DNA of 64,000 bases, taken from the NCBI RefSeq assembly GCF_000308475.2, contig NZ_BAFT02000110.1:372001-436000 (forward strand). Direction: 5' to 3'. Positions 1 to 8,957 of this stretch are shown in pieces. This stretch comes from Nocardia brasiliensis NBRC 14402. GTDB lineage: Bacteria > Actinomycetota > Actinomycetes > Mycobacteriales > Mycobacteriaceae. Position numbers and translations under genes: made by a program. Under the pieces are notes generated by a model. It was not told where the DNA came from. It saw nothing but the letters and a program-made list of their open reading frames with translations, and ran no database searches. Each line of letters starts with the position of its first letter. The stretch's first letter is position 1.

Positions 1-50
1 TTCTCCTCGGCATCATCGGCAGCGTGATCGGCTTGAAGTCGGTGCACTGA
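1..50 (+). CDS. 3' end of a small membrane protein (partial)
   Basis: The first 50 bases read open in frame 3 and end in TGA at 48-50. The visible tail is LLGIIGSVIGLKSVH. This glycine- and isoleucine-rich hydrophobic end resembles the last helix of small stress-induced membrane proteins such as the GlsB/YeaQ/YmgE family, but 15 residues are too few to assign it. The rest of the gene lies to the left of the window. Confidence 0.35.
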   Translation, partial: LLGIIGSVIGLKSVH

Positions 51-278
51 GCAGTGCCGGGTGACCAGCACGTCTGCTGGGTAAAGACGCACATCCGCGT
101 CGAGTGGAGAGCCGCGCGGTCGTCCGATAGGGTCTGCCGTGGTGCGGCAGTCGGGGGCCGATCCTGCCGCCCGTTCGAGAAGATCTGCCAGCTACGGGCA
201 CGGGCCCGGGCCGGTTGGGGGGAGATTCGCCACGAATCGCCGCACGGACCGGGCTGGCAGACGTACTAGGAGGTACTG

Positions 279-659
279 ATGCCCTACGCGATCGTTGGAC
301 TACTCACGTTGGCACTGTGGGTCTACTGCCTGATCGACATCATCACCTGTCCGGACGCGGGCATCCGTCATCTACCCAAGATGGGCTGGCTGATCGTCGT
401 CATCCTCATCCCCACCGTCGGCGCGCTGCTCTGGCTCTTCGCGGGCCGCCCCGTGCACGAGGGCCGCCCACGCTCGACCACCGCGTACGCCGAGTACGAC
501 CGTCCCGGCCGCCACGTCGCTCAGGACGCCGCCGCCGACGAAGCCTTCCTGCGCGGCCTGCGCGAGCGCGCCGAACAGCAGCGCGCCGAGGCCCGCCGCC
601 AGGAAGCAGAGCGGCAGAGCGACCTGGACCGGCGCCGCGAACAGGGCGAACAGCTCTGA
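279..659 (+). CDS. PLDc_N-type small membrane protein
   Basis: A 126-residue protein of unknown biochemical role. Residues 2-20 and 33-53 form two hydrophobic helices with the pattern of the PLDc_N domain (the N-terminal membrane part of cardiolipin synthases and of many short actinobacterial proteins): a first helix ending in CLIDIITC, a short charged loop, then KMGWLIVVILIPTVGALLWLFAGRP. The C-terminal half is charged, rich in Arg, Glu and Gln, and likely coiled-coil in the cytoplasm. No phospholipase catalytic domain follows, so enzymatic activity is not expected. The ATG at 279 is set by a strong AGGAGG at 268-273, spaced five bases from it. No operon partner is evident. Confidence 0.8.
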   Translation: MPYAIVGLLTLALWVYCLIDIITCPDAGIRHLPKMGWLIVVILIPTVGALLWLFAGRPVHEGRPRSTTAYAEYDRPGRHVAQDAAADEAFLRGLRERAEQQRAEARRQEAERQSDLDRRREQGEQL

Positions 660-1161
660 TCGCTGCGTCGACGGCTCCATCGGTCTGCTCGGGTGCCGCG
701 ACTGTAGATCAACTACGACGTTGTCCGCTTCGTCCTCGGCGGTCTGTGCCCGAGGCTTGGTGCAGCCGCGATCGAGGACGTTCGCGGCGTTGCGCAGCAA
801 ACCTTGAAGGGCACGTCGCGATGTCTTTCCGTGTTCTGAAGGTGCCTTACGGTGGCACTGGACAGGACACGTCGGGGACAGGTGCGTGTCGCGGGGAACC
901 TGCGCTGCCGTTCGTGGGTCCAACCCGATATGAGCGAAGAGGAGCGTTGTCGGTGGGTGCCGCCGAGCATGAGTAAGTCGGAATTGCGTGGGCGCAACGG
1001 TGATCGGCGCACGTGCACGGCAAAGGGCGCGTTGGTGGCGCGATATCGCCGTCGCAGAGATCCGGATGAGGGGAACGAGCCCGCGCATTGAGCCGTCGGC
1101 GGCAAGGTTCGCCGGCCCGGGTTGCGGTCTCTTGTTCGGCTCGTCAGCGTGCGTGACAACC
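660..1161. other. Gene-free stretch, about 500 bp
   Basis: No reading frame here has a good start, a ribosome-binding site and a recognisable product on either strand. Open frames on the minus strand are arginine-rich and look like by-products of high GC. I see no clear hairpin terminator or repeat. Confidence 0.4.
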
Positions 1162-3693
1162 TCAGAGAACGAGGAGGGCGACCAGTAGGGCGGTGGCGGC
1201 GAGCACCGAGTAGGCCAGGTACAGCCCCCAGGGGCGGTGTTCGACAGGTGGTGTGGGGATACAGGTTTCGTGGATCGGGCGCTCTTCGAGGTGTGCGGTG
1301 AGGAACGGCAACCATCGGCTGTTCATGTGCCCGCGTTCGAAGTATTCGCTGTGCGCGAAGGTGAAATTCTCTTGTTGCAGTCGTGGGCATTGTGCGGTGA
1401 ACCCTTGCAGCCCGGAGGGTCCGGTTCCGGAGACGAACCAGTTGACGGCACGGGTCCACACGTCTTCGCTGCCGAATTCGTTTCGTACGGCTTGTACTTG
1501 GCCGCGTTCGATGAGCTGATCCCAGGGGAAGTTGGTCGGCAGAATGGATCCGCAGAGCAGTACTTTGCGGAATCGCAGGTAGGGGTAACGCAAGAGCGCG
1601 TTGCCGAGGATGTAGGTGCCGAAGCTGTGCGCGACGATCGATGGCGGTTCCTGGCTGCCGGTGCCGAATTCCTGCTGGTAGACCTGCCGGAACCAGCGCA
1701 CCTTGGACAGGCGCGCCCACGGCAGCAGAAAACGGAGCACGGAGAAGTATCCGAAATTCCACAGGTCGACGTGCGTGCCCAAGCCGGCTCGGCCCGCGAC
1801 CTCGGTGAAAGCGCGCTGCCAGGCGGCGTGCGTTCGAATCCCGTGCAGGGCAACAACTACGGGCCCCTGGATCGGAGGTTGCGAGGCCCGGCGCGAGAGC
1901 GGGGCGAGGCAGTCGTGCAACTCGCCGATACTGGTGAATCGATCTTTCGGGTTCTGGCACAGCCCGCGGATCAAGGCCGATCGCAGGCGTTCGGGCAGCT
2001 CGGCGAGCGATTGCTGATCCGGTTGCCATCCGTCGGGGATGGGGAACGGCAGCCGGGCGCCGGTCACCAGTTCGTACAGGACCGCGACCACCGCGTAGAT
2101 ATCGGCGCGGCGCCCGACCTGGTATCCCTGTTGTATCTGTTCAGGCGCCGCGTAGGCGAGATCGCCGACGAATATGCCGGTTTTCGTGAACGAGTCGACG
2201 GCCGGGTTCTCGTGTCTGGCGATGCCCGAATCCAACACGGTGACGAGCAGCTCCTTTCCGGCGACCAAGATATTGCTCGGCTTGATCTCGCGGTGCACGA
2301 TGCCACTGGCGTGGATGTGTTCGAGGGCGGCGCAGACCTGGATGACGATCCAGATGGCTTCATCGAGGCGGAGATCCCGGTTCTTGGTGAGTTCGGCGAG
2401 ATCGATGCCGTCGACGATTCTGCTGACTATGTAGGGCGGGTCGGTGCCGAGTTGGTTCTGCACATCCATCACTTCGACGACATTGGGGTGCGGCTTCAGC
2501 TTCAGCCATACCCGGCCGCCGCGCTGGAGCCGTTTCTTGGTGTCGGCGTCGACGGTCTGCACGACCTTCACCGCGACCAATTCGCCGAGTATGTCGTCAT
2601 AGGCCTTGTAAAGGTCGCCGGAGATGCCGCGGGCCATGTATTCGAGCAGGTGGTATCGCCCGCCCATCCGGTGTCCGCACAAATCGCCCGAGGCATCGAC
2701 AGTGTTGGTCGGCGGGGCCGACGCCGTCACCTGAGCGGTGTTGTGGACGATTGTCGGGCTGTCGTTATTCGGGCCGCCGGGAGCTCCCGATACGACGTCG
2801 ACCTGCTGGATGCGTCCGGTCACGGTGGGAAGTTCGGGCAACGCACTGCTCAAGGCGGCTTCGGCGGCGGCCGCTAGTTCTCCGCACGTCGCGAATCGGT
2901 CGTCGCGGTTCTTCGCGAGTGCGCGTTCGATGACCGCGTCGAAGGCGCTGAGTTCGGGGCGTACGCCGGGATGCCGGCTCGGACACGGGATCGGCGCGAA
3001 CAGGTGGGCCTGCAGCAGGTTCGCCATATTGTCTGTGCCATACGGGGTTTCGCCGGTCAGCAATTGGTAGAGCGTGCAGCCGAGCGCGTAGACGTCGACC
3101 CGACGATCGAGGTCCTGCCCGCTCAACTGTTCCGGCGCGGCATAGCTGAGGCTCCCGACGAACAGGCCTTCGACGGTCAACTGACCGGCGCCCTGGGTCA
3201 TCTTCGCGATACCGAAATCGGCGAGGAACACGCGCTCCGGTTCGTCGGCGGGCGGATGTTCGAGCAGGATGTTCGACGGCTTGATGTCGCGGTGCAGCAC
3301 GCCGCGCTCATGCGCATGATCGAGCGCCTTCGCGATCTCGGTGGTGATCCGCACGGCTCGCGCGACCGGCATCGGCCCGTTGCGGATCGCGGCCAGCGCG
3401 TCGGTGCCGTCGATGAACCGCATCGCTATCCAGGTCGCGTCGGCGGTGTGGCCGCGATCGTAGATCGTGACGATGTTGGGGTGGTCGAGCCGGGACGCCG
3501 TTTCGGCCTCGCGCTCGAAGCGGGCTCGGCTACCGGAATCGCCCGCGAACATCTTGTCCAGCACCTTGAGCGCGACCAGCCGCGGCAGTCTCGGGTGCCT
3601 GGCCAGATAGACGCGTCCCGCGCCGCCCTGCCCGATCAGTCGTTCGATGGTGTATCCGGCGAATGTTTGCTCAGGATGCACGTCGTTGCTCAC
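1162..3693 (-). CDS. Ser/Thr kinase - pseudokinase - alpha/beta hydrolase fusion, membrane-anchored
   Basis: An 843-residue multidomain protein. Residues 12-280 form a Hanks-type Ser/Thr kinase with glycine loop GQGGAG, Lys43, HRDIKPSN at 134-141, DFG at 159-161 and APEQ, all intact. A linker (about 290-340) leads to a second kinase fold at 345-600. There the catalytic HRD has become HRE (467-469) and DFG has become DSG (488-490), so it is probably an inactive pseudokinase. Residues 610-800 resemble an alpha/beta hydrolase: VVVALHGIRTH, then the nucleophile elbow AHSFGTY with Ser690, and candidate histidines near 781 and 789. A single C-terminal helix (823-843) suggests tail anchoring. The GTG start has only a weak GGGA upstream. 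It stands alone, so partners are unknown. The kinase call is firm; substrate and hydrolase activity are inference. Confidence 0.88.
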   Translation of the reverse strand: MSNDVHPEQTFAGYTIERLIGQGGAGRVYLARHPRLPRLVALKVLDKMFAGDSGSRARFEREAETASRLDHPNIVTIYDRGHTADATWIAMRFIDGTDALAAIRNGPMPVARAVRITTEIAKALDHAHERGVLHRDIKPSNILLEHPPADEPERVFLADFGIAKMTQGAGQLTVEGLFVGSLSYAAPEQLSGQDLDRRVDVYALGCTLYQLLTGETPYGTDNMANLLQAHLFAPIPCPSRHPGVRPELSAFDAVIERALAKNRDDRFATCGELAAAAEAALSSALPELPTVTGRIQQVDVVSGAPGGPNNDSPTIVHNTAQVTASAPPTNTVDASGDLCGHRMGGRYHLLEYMARGISGDLYKAYDDILGELVAVKVVQTVDADTKKRLQRGGRVWLKLKPHPNVVEVMDVQNQLGTDPPYIVSRIVDGIDLAELTKNRDLRLDEAIWIVIQVCAALEHIHASGIVHREIKPSNILVAGKELLVTVLDSGIARHENPAVDSFTKTGIFVGDLAYAAPEQIQQGYQVGRRADIYAVVAVLYELVTGARLPFPIPDGWQPDQQSLAELPERLRSALIRGLCQNPKDRFTSIGELHDCLAPLSRRASQPPIQGPVVVALHGIRTHAAWQRAFTEVAGRAGLGTHVDLWNFGYFSVLRFLLPWARLSKVRWFRQVYQQEFGTGSQEPPSIVAHSFGTYILGNALLRYPYLRFRKVLLCGSILPTNFPWDQLIERGQVQAVRNEFGSEDVWTRAVNWFVSGTGPSGLQGFTAQCPRLQQENFTFAHSEYFERGHMNSRWLPFLTAHLEERPIHETCIPTPPVEHRPWGLYLAYSVLAATALLVALLVL

Positions 3694-3882
3694 GAGCGGT
3701 TCCCGGATCGGTGGCGTCGGCGGGGTTCATGCGTTCCTTCCCCTGGTGCCGTCGCGATGCGGACGGGTCGGGCCCTGCCCGCCGCAAGCGCATCGCGCTA
3801 TCAACTAGATGTAGTAGCAATCGTCTATCGCGGGTACCGGTGTTAACAGCGTTTTTGCAGAACCGTGTCCGGCGGAGTTCGT

Positions 3883-4146
3883 ATGCTGGTCACACTGCTT
3901 GCGCTGGGAGGGCTGATGTTGTTCGTCGTCGCGGGCGTGGTGCTGATCGCCGCCGCCGCACTCGTGGATTTCTCCCTGACCGCCGCGGGTATCTGCGTGC
4001 TCGTGGCGGCCGCGCTGGTGGTGCTCGGCATCATCGGACTCCGTCGCCGCGACGACGAGCCAGACAGAAGCGGCGTCCTGCGCCGCGGTGGAACCGGGTC
4101 TTCGTCGTCGGAATTCCACGCCGGTGGGGGCGACAGCGGCGAGTGA
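3883..4146 (+). CDS. Small two-helix membrane protein, unknown function
   Basis: An 87-residue protein starting MLVTLLALGG. Two hydrophobic helices fill residues 1-28 and 30-53, followed by RRRDDEP and a hydrophilic Gly/Ser/Glu-rich tail that by the positive-inside rule should be cytoplasmic. I chose the ATG at 3883 because GGCGGAG lies just upstream; a GTG at 3865 would add six residues. It lies between the divergent kinase gene and the convergent amine oxidase and has no obvious operon partner. I do not recognise a named family. Confidence 0.6.
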   Translation: MLVTLLALGGLMLFVVAGVVLIAAAALVDFSLTAAGICVLVAAALVVLGIIGLRRRDDEPDRSGVLRRGGTGSSSSEFHAGGGDSGE

Positions 4147-4200
4147 GATGTGCCGGTCACCGGGTATCGAGAGCGTCCCGCCGTAGCTCCCTTACCGGGC

Positions 4201-5616
4201 TCAAGCTGCGGCGAGGACCTCGTCGGCGGCGCGTTCGCCGGCTTGAATCGCGCCGCTCATGAATCCCATCCAGGCGTCGGCGGTCTCGACACCCGCCCAA
4301 TGGACGCGGCCCACAGGTTCTTTCGGCAGGCGCCGCGCCGTGGTCAGCGCGCCACAGGCCAGCCCGCCCTCGCAACCATGGGCGAAAGGCTCGTCCGCCC
4401 AGTTCTTTTCGACGTATGCCAGCGGATCCAGCGCTCGCGGGCCGAAGAGCCGGGCGTACGCCGCCAGCACGGCGGCCTGTCGCGTACCCGGGTCGATCGT
4501 GGTCTCGTTCACGGTGACGTAGCTGGTCAGGATGCCCACCCCGGAGTCACGGGGCGATACATCGGTCACCCCGGGAATCGGCCCGAGATCGCCCAGTGCG
4601 GCGCCGGAAAGCCCGGCCCGGCGCCAAAACGGCTCCGGATAAACAACATTGATCTTGCGTCCGTGCACCGGTAGCCAAGCATCGTGCAGCACGGCGCGGT
4701 CGCCGGGTAGTTCGGGCTCGAAGCGCACCGCACGCATGCCCGACGGGGTGAACGCGACGATCACTCGCCGTGCCACGAATTCCGCTGTCGCGCTGTGCAC
4801 TATGACACGGTCGCGCTGTCGATGGATGGCCTGCACCGGGCTGCCGAGCTGCACCCGATCGCCGAGTGATTCCGCGACGGCCACTGCCAAACCCTGTGCA
4901 CCACCGGTGAATCGATAGACCGAGCGTTGCTGTCCGAACAGCAGTGAACCGACACCACCCCAGGTGTTCAAGAAGTGCAGGGTGTAGAGCAGCGAGGCCG
5001 ACAACGGCACGAACCCGGCCAGACTCGACTCGACTACCGCGCGCGTGGACGGCGAGGTCAATTCGTCGGCCAGCCAGGAACCCAGCGTGTGCCGATCCAG
5101 TGCGACCGCGTCAGGCGCGGTCCACGGTGCCTGCGCCGGCACCGTGGCCGCCAAGTCGTCCAAATGTCCGATCACGCCGATCAGTTCGGTCAGATCCGCG
5201 GCGGGCAGCGGCAGGTCGAGCCATCGTGCCGTGAGACGTAACGCTATCCGTAGCAGCGGTCGCAAGCTGGGGCGGCCGAGTAGTCGGATACCGGGTGTCG
5301 AGCCGAGCCGCAGCGTGTGCGTCACGCCGTCGGAAACGAACAAGAACCGTCCGTCGAAGCTCCCTTCGAACAGCGCGACCCGGTGCGCCGCGGCGAGCCG
5401 AAACACGTTGTGGTGCACGGGATATACCAGCGATGCGCCGTCATCGACGCGGGTCGTGCCCGCCCAGCCGTCGCGGGTGCGCCCGCCGACGTGTGTCTTG
5501 GCTTCCAGCACCGCGACCGAGCGACCGTTGTCGACCAGTCGTCGCGCCGCCGCCAGGCCGGACAGGCCTGCGCCGATGACCACGACGTCTACCTCGTGAG
5601 TTTCGTTCCCCGACAT
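4201..5616 (-). CDS. FAD-dependent amine oxidase (monoamine oxidase family)
   Basis: A 471-residue flavoprotein of the amine oxidase/protoporphyrinogen oxidase superfamily. The N-terminal FAD-binding motif VVVIGAGLSGLAAARRL is followed by an acidic end of strand 2 (VLEAK) and GGRT, which contacts FAD in this family. The C-terminus has HWAGVETADAWMGFMSGAI, the second FAD contact region. Such enzymes oxidise primary or secondary amines to aldehydes or imines with release of hydrogen peroxide; the substrate cannot be read from the sequence. The start MSGNETHE is chosen because AGGGAG precedes it; an upstream in-frame start would add 19 residues without a better site. It is divergent from a TetR gene across 120 bp containing a perfect palindrome, so it is probably the regulated target. 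Confidence 0.9.
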   Translation of the reverse strand: MSGNETHEVDVVVIGAGLSGLAAARRLVDNGRSVAVLEAKTHVGGRTRDGWAGTTRVDDGASLVYPVHHNVFRLAAAHRVALFEGSFDGRFLFVSDGVTHTLRLGSTPGIRLLGRPSLRPLLRIALRLTARWLDLPLPAADLTELIGVIGHLDDLAATVPAQAPWTAPDAVALDRHTLGSWLADELTSPSTRAVVESSLAGFVPLSASLLYTLHFLNTWGGVGSLLFGQQRSVYRFTGGAQGLAVAVAESLGDRVQLGSPVQAIHRQRDRVIVHSATAEFVARRVIVAFTPSGMRAVRFEPELPGDRAVLHDAWLPVHGRKINVVYPEPFWRRAGLSGAALGDLGPIPGVTDVSPRDSGVGILTSYVTVNETTIDPGTRQAAVLAAYARLFGPRALDPLAYVEKNWADEPFAHGCEGGLACGALTTARRLPKEPVGRVHWAGVETADAWMGFMSGAIQAGERAADEVLAAA

Positions 5617-5683
5617 AGTTTCTCCCTCGATCCAGGCGGAGCGAGCATGCGGCCGTCCGCGGTTCGTACACAATACGTGAAGT

Positions 5684-5698
5684 CCGTACGTTGTACGG
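5684..5698. promoter_or_regulatory. Palindromic operator candidate between amine oxidase and TetR genes
   Basis: CCGTAC-GTT-GTACGG is a perfect inverted repeat with 6-base arms and a 3-base centre, 38 bases before the TetR start. Related CGTA/TACG half-sites lie just to the left (near 5664-5678) and a GTACGTG to the right near 5713. This is the layout expected for a TetR dimer site controlling both divergent genes. Binding is inference. Confidence 0.6.
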
Positions 5699-5736
5699 GT
5701 ACGCGTTCAATGTACGTGCGGCCGTAGGATCGGGCA

Positions 5737-6417
5737 ATGCCCGAACGGAACTCGGTGTGGCTGCGCCCGGCGAAGCCGACGCGCAACCCGCCCGCACTCG
5801 ACCGCGACCAGATCGTGGCCACCGCTGTTGCGCTGCTCGATGAGGAGGCGGTGTCCGGTCTGACCATGCGCAAGCTCGCCGCCCGGCTCGACGCCGCGCC
5901 GATGACGCTGTACGGATATGTGGCCACCAAAGACGATCTGCTGGAACTCGCGGTCGACGCGGTGTTCGCGGAGGCGCTCGCGGCCGATCCGGCGACAGAC
6001 GACTGGCGAGCCGCGCTGACCGCGATCGGCCACCGCACTTTTCAGGCGTTGGTGCGCCATCCGTGGGCCGCCGCCCTGGTCGGTGACAATCCGCCGCTGG
6101 GCCCAGCGGCCGTCGCACAATTCGGCACGATCCTGCGGGTGCTGACCGCCGCGGGCTTCACCGGTGGCCGGCTGGATTCGGCGCTGACGGGTTTCTACTA
6201 CTATGTGCTCGGCGCAGCGCTCGCCGAATCCCCTTGGGCTCGTGCGGGTCGAGCGGCGAGCTCGTTCACCGCGGCCGACATTTCGCGGTTGACCTCAGCC
6301 GACGGACAAGATGTCGCGCCGGTCACCGCCTACTTCGACCGCTATCCGAACATCGACCCCGTACAACGTTTCGGCCACGGGCTGCGCGCCGTGCTCAACG
6401 GTCTCGATCCCGCCTGA
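5737..6417 (+). CDS. TetR family transcriptional regulator
   Basis: A 226-residue regulator. Residues about 25-75 carry the TetR helix-turn-helix: DQIVATAVALLDEE, then GLTMRKLAARLDAAPMTLYG and the conserved YVATKDDLLE. The remainder is a helical ligand-binding and dimerisation domain, ending with VTAYFDRYPNIDP and FGHGLRAVLNGL, the C-terminal pattern of a common actinobacterial TetR subgroup. It probably represses itself and the divergent amine oxidase through the palindrome at 5684-5698, released by an amine or related ligand; that is inference from position. Confidence 0.9.
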   Translation: MPERNSVWLRPAKPTRNPPALDRDQIVATAVALLDEEAVSGLTMRKLAARLDAAPMTLYGYVATKDDLLELAVDAVFAEALAADPATDDWRAALTAIGHRTFQALVRHPWAAALVGDNPPLGPAAVAQFGTILRVLTAAGFTGGRLDSALTGFYYYVLGAALAESPWARAGRAASSFTAADISRLTSADGQDVAPVTAYFDRYPNIDPVQRFGHGLRAVLNGLDPA

Positions 6418-6489
6418 AGTTGCGCCGCAGGAGCCGGGTGCGCTGATCATGCGATACCCGGTCCGCCGGTGTGCTGCGGAGTCCAAGTC

Positions 6490-7467
6490 CTATCGGCAGG
6501 TGTCGAACTCCTGGCGCATCCTCTGCTGGACGGTTCGGGCTGGGGCGCTGAGGGTTTCGTCGGCGGTGGGGATCGTGTAATGGCAGCCCGCGGCGTGGAC
6601 GGAGCCTTCGTTGCGCTTTTCTCCGGTGTAGGCGAAGAACCAGATCCAGTTCAGGAGTAGTGGGTTAGCGGCGGTCGGGCTCAATGTCCTTACGGTTTCG
6701 GATAATTGGGTGTAGGCAAGGTCGGGGTCGACGGCGGACGGTGTCGTGTTGCGCAAGGACAGTTGGACGACAGCGCCGTTCTTGATAACGACGAACTCAG
6801 TGGCCCAAGGGTTTTCGGGCAACTGGCGGCGAAGCTCCCTTTCCCGCTCGACGGACAGCGGTAGGTCGACGTTCCACCGCCCGTGCTCGGCCGCTTCGAT
6901 CGAGATCTCGGCGGCGGTCGTGGGGCCGATCATCGCCCGGATCGCGGCGAGCGGTTCGGCTGTGCCGGTCCCCTTCGTCCCGACGGAGATCCGTGGTGTG
7001 GGACGCACCTCCCAAGAGATGGTCCCCTCGGGCATCGAGGCACTGTAGCGACGGACGTTTCGGACCGCATCGAGGAACGGGTCCACCGCCAGCGCCTCGG
7101 GAGCGCCGACCCTGGCTCGATCACCGACGACGAATTCGAAGCTCCGATCCCGCAAACCGCCGAACTTGCCCAGGCGTTCGTCGATGCGGGCGATCACCTG
7201 GCCGATCTGCGGCTCGGTCGCCTCGGGCATGGACGCGGTGAGCCGAAAGTAGTTGTCCCCGAGGAAGAAATCGTCGGCGACGGCGAGTTCGACGCGCTGC
7301 ACCCCCGACATCGCCGAGATCTCTTGCTCGAGCTTGTCGGCTTCGGCGCGATAGTCGGTCAATGGCGGGGAGCAAGCAGTGAGGACGAGCACCGCCACTC
7401 CGGCGAGTACGGCACACAGCGTGCTGATCCTCTGCACCGTACCGCCGCGACAACGGTTTTCGACCAT
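6490..7467 (-). CDS. Lipoprotein of unknown function
   Basis: About 325 residues with a lipoprotein signal peptide: a basic start, a hydrophobic stretch LCAVLAGVAVLVLTAC and a lipobox LTAC, so it should be exported and lipidated. The mature part has two similar alpha/beta stretches and no recognised motif. Cysteines near the C-terminus could form a disulphide. The ATG at 7467 lies 13 bases after the stop of the hydrolase gene; a GTG at 7437 preceded by GGCGG is an equally good start and gives a more typical signal peptide. The two genes are probably one transcript. Confidence 0.75.
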   Translation of the reverse strand: MVENRCRGGTVQRISTLCAVLAGVAVLVLTACSPPLTDYRAEADKLEQEISAMSGVQRVELAVADDFFLGDNYFRLTASMPEATEPQIGQVIARIDERLGKFGGLRDRSFEFVVGDRARVGAPEALAVDPFLDAVRNVRRYSASMPEGTISWEVRPTPRISVGTKGTGTAEPLAAIRAMIGPTTAAEISIEAAEHGRWNVDLPLSVERERELRRQLPENPWATEFVVIKNGAVVQLSLRNTTPSAVDPDLAYTQLSETVRTLSPTAANPLLLNWIWFFAYTGEKRNEGSVHAAGCHYTIPTADETLSAPARTVQQRMRQEFDTCR

Positions 7468-7480
7468 CGGGAACGCTCGA

Positions 7481-8350
7481 TCAGCTGGCCGGGTCGAGGA
7501 CTTCGTGGAGGACCCTGGCGAACGCCTCGGGCTGACCCGGGTAGCCGGACTCGGGACCGGTGAAGCCGCCGTGGTGGCTCGGGAACAGGACGGGCTTGTG
7601 GCCGAGTTGGTCGGCGAGCGCCGCCGAGGTGCGGTGGGTGACGGTGCCGGTCGACTCCTCGCCGTAGCCGAGAACGATCCGCGTCGATGCCGCGGTGAGC
7701 GCGGCGATGTCGGGGCGGTAGCCGACGACCGGCCGGGAACGTTCCGAGAGCAGCGGGTGGTCGCGGGCGCCGTCGTCCTCGCTCGGCAGGCCGAACATCG
7801 CGGGATCGGCGGCCGGCGCGGCGAAATAGTCGTCGGTGTATTCGCCTTGCCAGGAGGTCATCGCGATGAAGGTCGCCATGCCCGCGCCGAAACCCTTCTT
7901 CGCGTAAGCGGCGCGGTAGCCGTCCGCCGCACGTTCGGCCGCGGCGGCATCAGGGAGCACCGACAGCAGCGGCGGTTCATGGGCCACCAACGTGGTCACG
8001 TCGCCGGGGTGTGCGGTCACCAGCGCGAGGGCGACGATCGCCCCGCCACTGCTGGCGAAGACCTCGACCGGCCCGGCGTCGAGCGCCTCGATGACGGCGT
8101 GCACGTCACCGGCGTGGACGGCGGGCACGTTGTCGACCGCGCCGTCGGTGCGCACGCTGCGACCGAGCCCGCGCGGGTCGTAGGTGACGACCGTGCGGTC
8201 CGGGAAATGCGCGGCGAGCGCGGTGAAACCGCTGGCGTCCATCGGGAGGCCGATCATCAGCAGCGGCGGACGCCCGTCCGCGGTCGGAAGCGGTCCGTGG
8301 ACATCGTAAGTGAGCGTCGCGCCGGAGGTTTCGAGCTTGTTTGTCGTCAT
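7481..8350 (-). CDS. Alpha/beta hydrolase
   Basis: A 289-residue soluble enzyme of the alpha/beta hydrolase fold. Visible elements are the oxyanion strand PPLLMIGLPMD, the turn VVTYDPRGLGRS, and the nucleophile elbow VEVFASSGGAIVAL, where FASSGG replaces the standard GxSxG; the serine is likely the nucleophile. The C-terminal histidine is probably in SHHGGF. Members of this group are often annotated as esterases or peroxidases; substrate is unknown. It is upstream of, and probably cotranscribed with, the lipoprotein gene. Confidence 0.85.
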   Translation of the reverse strand: MTTNKLETSGATLTYDVHGPLPTADGRPPLLMIGLPMDASGFTALAAHFPDRTVVTYDPRGLGRSVRTDGAVDNVPAVHAGDVHAVIEALDAGPVEVFASSGGAIVALALVTAHPGDVTTLVAHEPPLLSVLPDAAAAERAADGYRAAYAKKGFGAGMATFIAMTSWQGEYTDDYFAAPAADPAMFGLPSEDDGARDHPLLSERSRPVVGYRPDIAALTAASTRIVLGYGEESTGTVTHRTSAALADQLGHKPVLFPSHHGGFTGPESGYPGQPEAFARVLHEVLDPAS

Positions 8351-8447
8351 GCCGATATCGACGGTACCGGAGCCGAGAACTCATCGGTGGTCGCCGATCT
8401 CGTCGCAGCCGGTGGTCCGCTCGTCGCAGACCGGACCGCATCGTCGC

Positions 8448-8695
8448 TCAGCGCGCGCTCGGTGCGGGTATCTGCATGGTGAGGCAGTGGATCGTGCCGC
8501 CGGACCCGGCGGGAACTCGGGCGGGCACGCCGACGATGTGGTGATCGGGCATGGCCCGCTGATAGGCGCGCACCGCGGCTCGATCAGCCTCCGCTACGTC
8601 GAACATCGGCAGGAAAACCGTACCGCGTAAGAGTCTTTGCCACGGTGCCGCTGGGCGGGGCGGCAGCAGCGGCCGGGGGGGTGTGGACGGTCATG
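8448..8695 (-). pseudogene. Agmatine deiminase / PAD_porph remnant
   Basis: On the minus strand the frame ending at the TGA 8448-8450 reads TVFLPMFDVAEADRAAV and then HHIVGVPARVPAG and GGTIHCLTMQ. This is the C-terminal end of the agmatine deiminase/peptidyl-arginine deiminase family, including the catalytic-cysteine motif (usually GGGxHCxTQQ). There is no N-terminal domain: an ATG at 8695 opens a different frame (MTVHTPP) that does not connect. About 300 codons have therefore been lost by deletion and frameshift. Only the last 60 codons or so are recognisable. Confidence 0.6.
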
Positions 8696-8957
8696 AGAAC
8701 CTCCGCGCGCCGAGACTGGTCGGGAGTCCTGCTCTGGGCTGAACCGTCCTCCTGCGACAGCGACGCCCTTTCCGACGCCCAGCCTCGGTAGTCGGCGTCA
8801 GTCCAGAAAACGAACCCTGATTCGCGTCAGGACAATCAACGAAATCGGTCGGTGTCATCGCGTGTCCCCGGTTGTCCATGCGGGTATGCCGAGAGCAGGC
8901 TGATCGGAAGGGATTCGGCACGTAGATCGTGCCCGTCGGGTTGTGGGAGGTGCACTG

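Noticed and set aside
713..2029. A minus-strand frame of 438 codons at the kinase-hydrolase gene
   Set aside because: Arginine- and proline-rich shadow that overlaps the end of the well-supported kinase gene in another frame.
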